Source: Pseudomonadota bacterium
GTDB lineage: Bacteria > Pseudomonadota > Alphaproteobacteria > Sphingomonadales > Sphingomonadaceae
Direction: 5' to 3'
Length of the DNA stretch: 8,346 bases
Assembly (NCBI GenBank): GCA_023424275.1
Contig: JAFAED010000579.1
Coordinates: 1-8,346 of the forward strand
Shown: positions 6,806 to 8,346 of the stretch, in pieces
Numbering within the stretch: position 1 is the first letter of the stretch
How the letters are laid out: every line of letters begins with the position of its first letter
Notes under the pieces: model-generated
What the model was told of the DNA's origin: nothing
The model's input: only the letters and a program-made list of their open reading frames with translations
Database searches by the model: none
Position numbers and translations under genes: made by a program

Positions 6806-8109
6806 GCGCGGTCGGCATGGGGGCGCCGGCCGATACCGGCCTGCCGTCAAAATCCGGCGCGTCGAGGCTTCGCGCGGGCTATATCCTCCTCATCCTGTGC
6901 CTGATTTCGGCACTCAACTATTATGACCGTTTCCTGATCGGGATATTGGTCGAGGATCTGAAACGCGACCTCGCGCTCAGCGACAGCCAGATCGGGCTGT
7001 TGTCGGGTTTCGCCTTCGCGCTCGTCTATTCGATCGCGTCGATCCCGGTCGCCTCCTATGCCGACCGGGGTTTTCGGGTGCGCGTGCTCGGCAGCGCGGC
7101 GGCCTTCTGGTCGGTGATGACCGGGCTGTGCGGACTGGCGACCGGTTTCTGGACGATGCTTTTCGCGCGCTTCGGGGTCGGGATCGGGGAGTCGGGCGGC
7201 GCTCCGACGACGCATGCGATCATCGCCGAGACATTCAGCGACAAATGGCGCGCGAGCGCGCTGGCGGCGATCGGCGTCGCGGGCGCGGTCGGCACCTCGG
7301 CGGCCTTCGCGGGCGGCGGCTATATCGCCCAGCATTATGGATGGCGCTGGGCCTTTTTCGCGGCGGCGATTCCGGGGGTGGTCATCGCGATCATCTTTGC
7401 GCTGACGGTCCGCGAGCCAAAGCGCGCGGCGGGCGCCGACAAGGCGCCGTCGCTGCCGGCGGGGACTGCGCTCGGTATCCTCCTCCGCCGGCCCGCCTAT
7501 CTGTGGGTCTGTGCCGGCGTGTCGATCTTCAGCATCGGCGGCTTCGGCGCGTCGGCGTGGACGCCCGCTTATCTGATGCGCTATTTCGGACAGGATGCCG
7601 CAAAGGTCGGGCTCGACTATTCGGCGATCGTGGGGCCGGCGTCGATCATCGCCGTCCTCGGCGGCGGTTTTCTCGCCGACTGGTTGTCGCGCAAGGACGC
7701 TCGCGCGCCCTATTGGTTCCTGTCGGCCGCCTTCTTCGCCTCGATCCCGTTTAGCGTCGCGCAGCTGACCACCGAAAGCTACGCCACGGCGATGATGCTG
7801 GCCTGGCCGTCGACGCTGATCGGCGCGCTGTGGATCAGCCCGACCTATGCGATCGTCCAGGCGCTGTCGGGGTCGAAGCTGCGCGCGATCGGTGCCGCCT
7901 TCTTCATGCTGTGCGTCAACCTGATCGGACAGAGCCTGGGACCGCTCGTCGTCGGCGCGATGAGCGATCAGTTCAGCGCGTCATACGGAAACCTCGGCCT
8001 GCGCTATGCGCTGCTGATCAGCACGACGAGCTTCGTCGCGGGCGGCGTCGCCTTTCTGATGGCCGCACGAACCGCACGCGCGGATATGGAGCAGGCGGCC
8101 AGCTTCTAA
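6802..8109 (+). CDS. MFS transporter, spinster-like, 12 membrane segments
   Basis: A 435-residue major facilitator superfamily permease of the inner membrane. After a short polar N terminus, the first helix (about 26-46) contains the NYYDR signature (39-43) typical of spinster-like MFS proteins. Helix 2 leads into the cytoplasmic motif A, here SYADRGFRVRV (85-95, Asp88-Arg89). RFGVGIGESGGAP (123-135) in helix 4 and a second-half motif-A relic, LADWLSRKDA (291-300), are also present; a polar linker at about 203-222 separates the two six-helix halves. Start ATG 6802 overlaps the DUF885 stop (ATGA), with AAGG at 6791-6794. MFS proteins of this type in sphingomonads often accompany catabolic operons. 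The context suggests uptake of the compound that the two upstream hydrolases act on, but direction and substrate are inferred only. Confidence 0.93.
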   Translation: MSAVGMGAPADTGLPSKSGASRLRAGYILLILCLISALNYYDRFLIGILVEDLKRDLALSDSQIGLLSGFAFALVYSIASIPVASYADRGFRVRVLGSAAAFWSVMTGLCGLATGFWTMLFARFGVGIGESGGAPTTHAIIAETFSDKWRASALAAIGVAGAVGTSAAFAGGGYIAQHYGWRWAFFAAAIPGVVIAIIFALTVREPKRAAGADKAPSLPAGTALGILLRRPAYLWVCAGVSIFSIGGFGASAWTPAYLMRYFGQDAAKVGLDYSAIVGPASIIAVLGGGFLADWLSRKDARAPYWFLSAAFFASIPFSVAQLTTESYATAMMLAWPSTLIGALWISPTYAIVQALSGSKLRAIGAAFFMLCVNLIGQSLGPLVVGAMSDQFSASYGNLGLRYALLISTTSFVAGGVAFLMAARTARADMEQAASF

Positions 8110-8122
8110 TCTCAGGCCGCCT
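8093..8122. terminator. Inverted repeat across two convergent stop codons, candidate bidirectional terminator
   Basis: Perfect 8-bp G+C-only-but-one stem AGGCGGCC (8093-8100) and GGCCGCCT (8115-8122), with a 14-nt A/T-richer loop containing the TAA of the transporter gene and the TGA of the minus-strand regulator. Placement between two genes that end 2 nt apart suits a shared terminator. Neither side is followed by a T run, so it is not a classical intrinsic terminator. The stem could also be partly chance in such G+C-rich DNA. Confidence 0.45.
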
Positions 8123-8346
8123 TGGGCTTGCGCGCCTTCTGCGCGGCGGCGCGTGCGGCAGACAAGGCTTCTTCGCCGCACAATATGTCGATGTAGAGCT
8201 GCGCATTCTTGCGGCGCTCGGGAATGCTCTGGCGCACGCCGATCGCATAATAGCCGATCTGGTGATAATAGAAGACGCGCGCGCGGATTGCGGCATGTTC
8301 TTCGTCATAGCCGATCGCTTCGAAGAAGCGTTGCAGCACGTCGAGC
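8112..8346 (-). CDS. TetR/AcrR-type transcriptional regulator, C-terminal part (5' end beyond window)
   Basis: Minus-strand frame open to the right edge, about 77 residues visible, ending at TGA 8114-8112. The pattern IGYDEEHAAIRARVFYYHQIG, followed by SIPERRKNAQLYIDILCGEEAL, resembles the all-helical ligand-binding C terminus of TetR regulators, which commonly shows an ARxxYxxxIG-like helix, an ER motif and a final Y-x-x-x-L-x-G. The GTG at 8339 is an internal codon rather than a start, because the frame continues as Leu-Asp before it and the DNA-binding HTH is missing. The tail is Ala/Lys/Arg-rich. The gene is convergent with the transporter gene, two bases apart. It may or may not regulate the sox-hydrolase-transporter genes; orientation alone does not show this. 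Assigned from a fragment, so confidence is moderate. Confidence 0.68.
   Translation of the reverse strand, partial: LDVLQRFFEAIGYDEEHAAIRARVFYYHQIGYYAIGVRQSIPERRKNAQLYIDILCGEEALSAARAAAQKARKPKAA

Noticed and set aside
5213..6850. Minus-strand open frame of 545 codons opposite the DUF885 gene
   Set aside because: Same shadow pattern; codon positions follow the wobble bias of the plus-strand gene.
8018..8308. Alternative minus-strand frame of 96 codons at the right end
   Set aside because: Overlaps the end of the transporter gene and is Arg/Ser-rich; the frame ending at 8112 has TetR-like features and a fitting stop.
1..8346. Mobile element, CRISPR, tRNA or attachment-site signal
   Set aside because: No direct-repeat arrays, terminal inverted repeats, transposase or integrase motifs, or tRNA-like folds were seen; composition is even across the window.

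Overview
The window is about 66% G+C by impression and densely packed: six co-directional plus-strand genes with almost no spacing, then the 3' end of one minus-strand gene. Composition, the MFS and DUF885 protein types and the operon style suggest an alphaproteobacterium, most likely a sphingomonad (Sphingopyxis/Sphingomonas-like). That placement is inference, because the window contains no rRNA or other marker gene.

Layout: (1) positions 2-1939 hold the C-terminal ~645 residues of a heterotetrameric sarcosine oxidase alpha subunit (soxA), whose start lies off the left edge. (2) 1932-2510 is the gamma subunit (soxG), overlapping soxA by 8 nt. (3) 2507-3349 is formyltetrahydrofolate deformylase (purU), with a GTG start overlapping the soxG end. 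(4) After the only real gap (37 nt), 3387-5090 encodes a divergent gamma-glutamyltransferase-family Ntn hydrolase. (5) 5096-6805 encodes a DUF885 metallopeptidase-like protein. (6) 6802-8109 encodes a 12-TM MFS transporter of the spinster-like type, overlapping the previous gene by ATGA. (7) 8112-8346, minus strand, is the C-terminal part of a TetR/AcrR-type regulator, tail to tail with the transporter gene and only 2 nt away.

How the genes may work together: SoxAG, with SoxB and SoxD presumably encoded upstream, would oxidatively demethylate an N-methyl amino acid and load the one-carbon unit on tetrahydrofolate. PurU hydrolyses 10-formyl-THF to formate and free THF, which recycles the acceptor. 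This sox-purU pairing is known from other bacteria. The less usual part is the downstream half: two cytoplasmic-looking hydrolases and a permease, apparently in the same transcription unit. The GGT-like enzyme has lost the residues that GGT uses to recognise gamma-glutamate and has Ser where the Thr nucleophile is expected. The working hypothesis is a pathway that imports an N-methyl amino acid conjugate (peptide or amide), cleaves it inside the cell, and demethylates the product. The substrate cannot be determined from sequence alone.

No tRNA, rRNA, CRISPR, insertion sequence, phage or attachment-site signal was seen, and there is no gene-free stretch over 40 nt.
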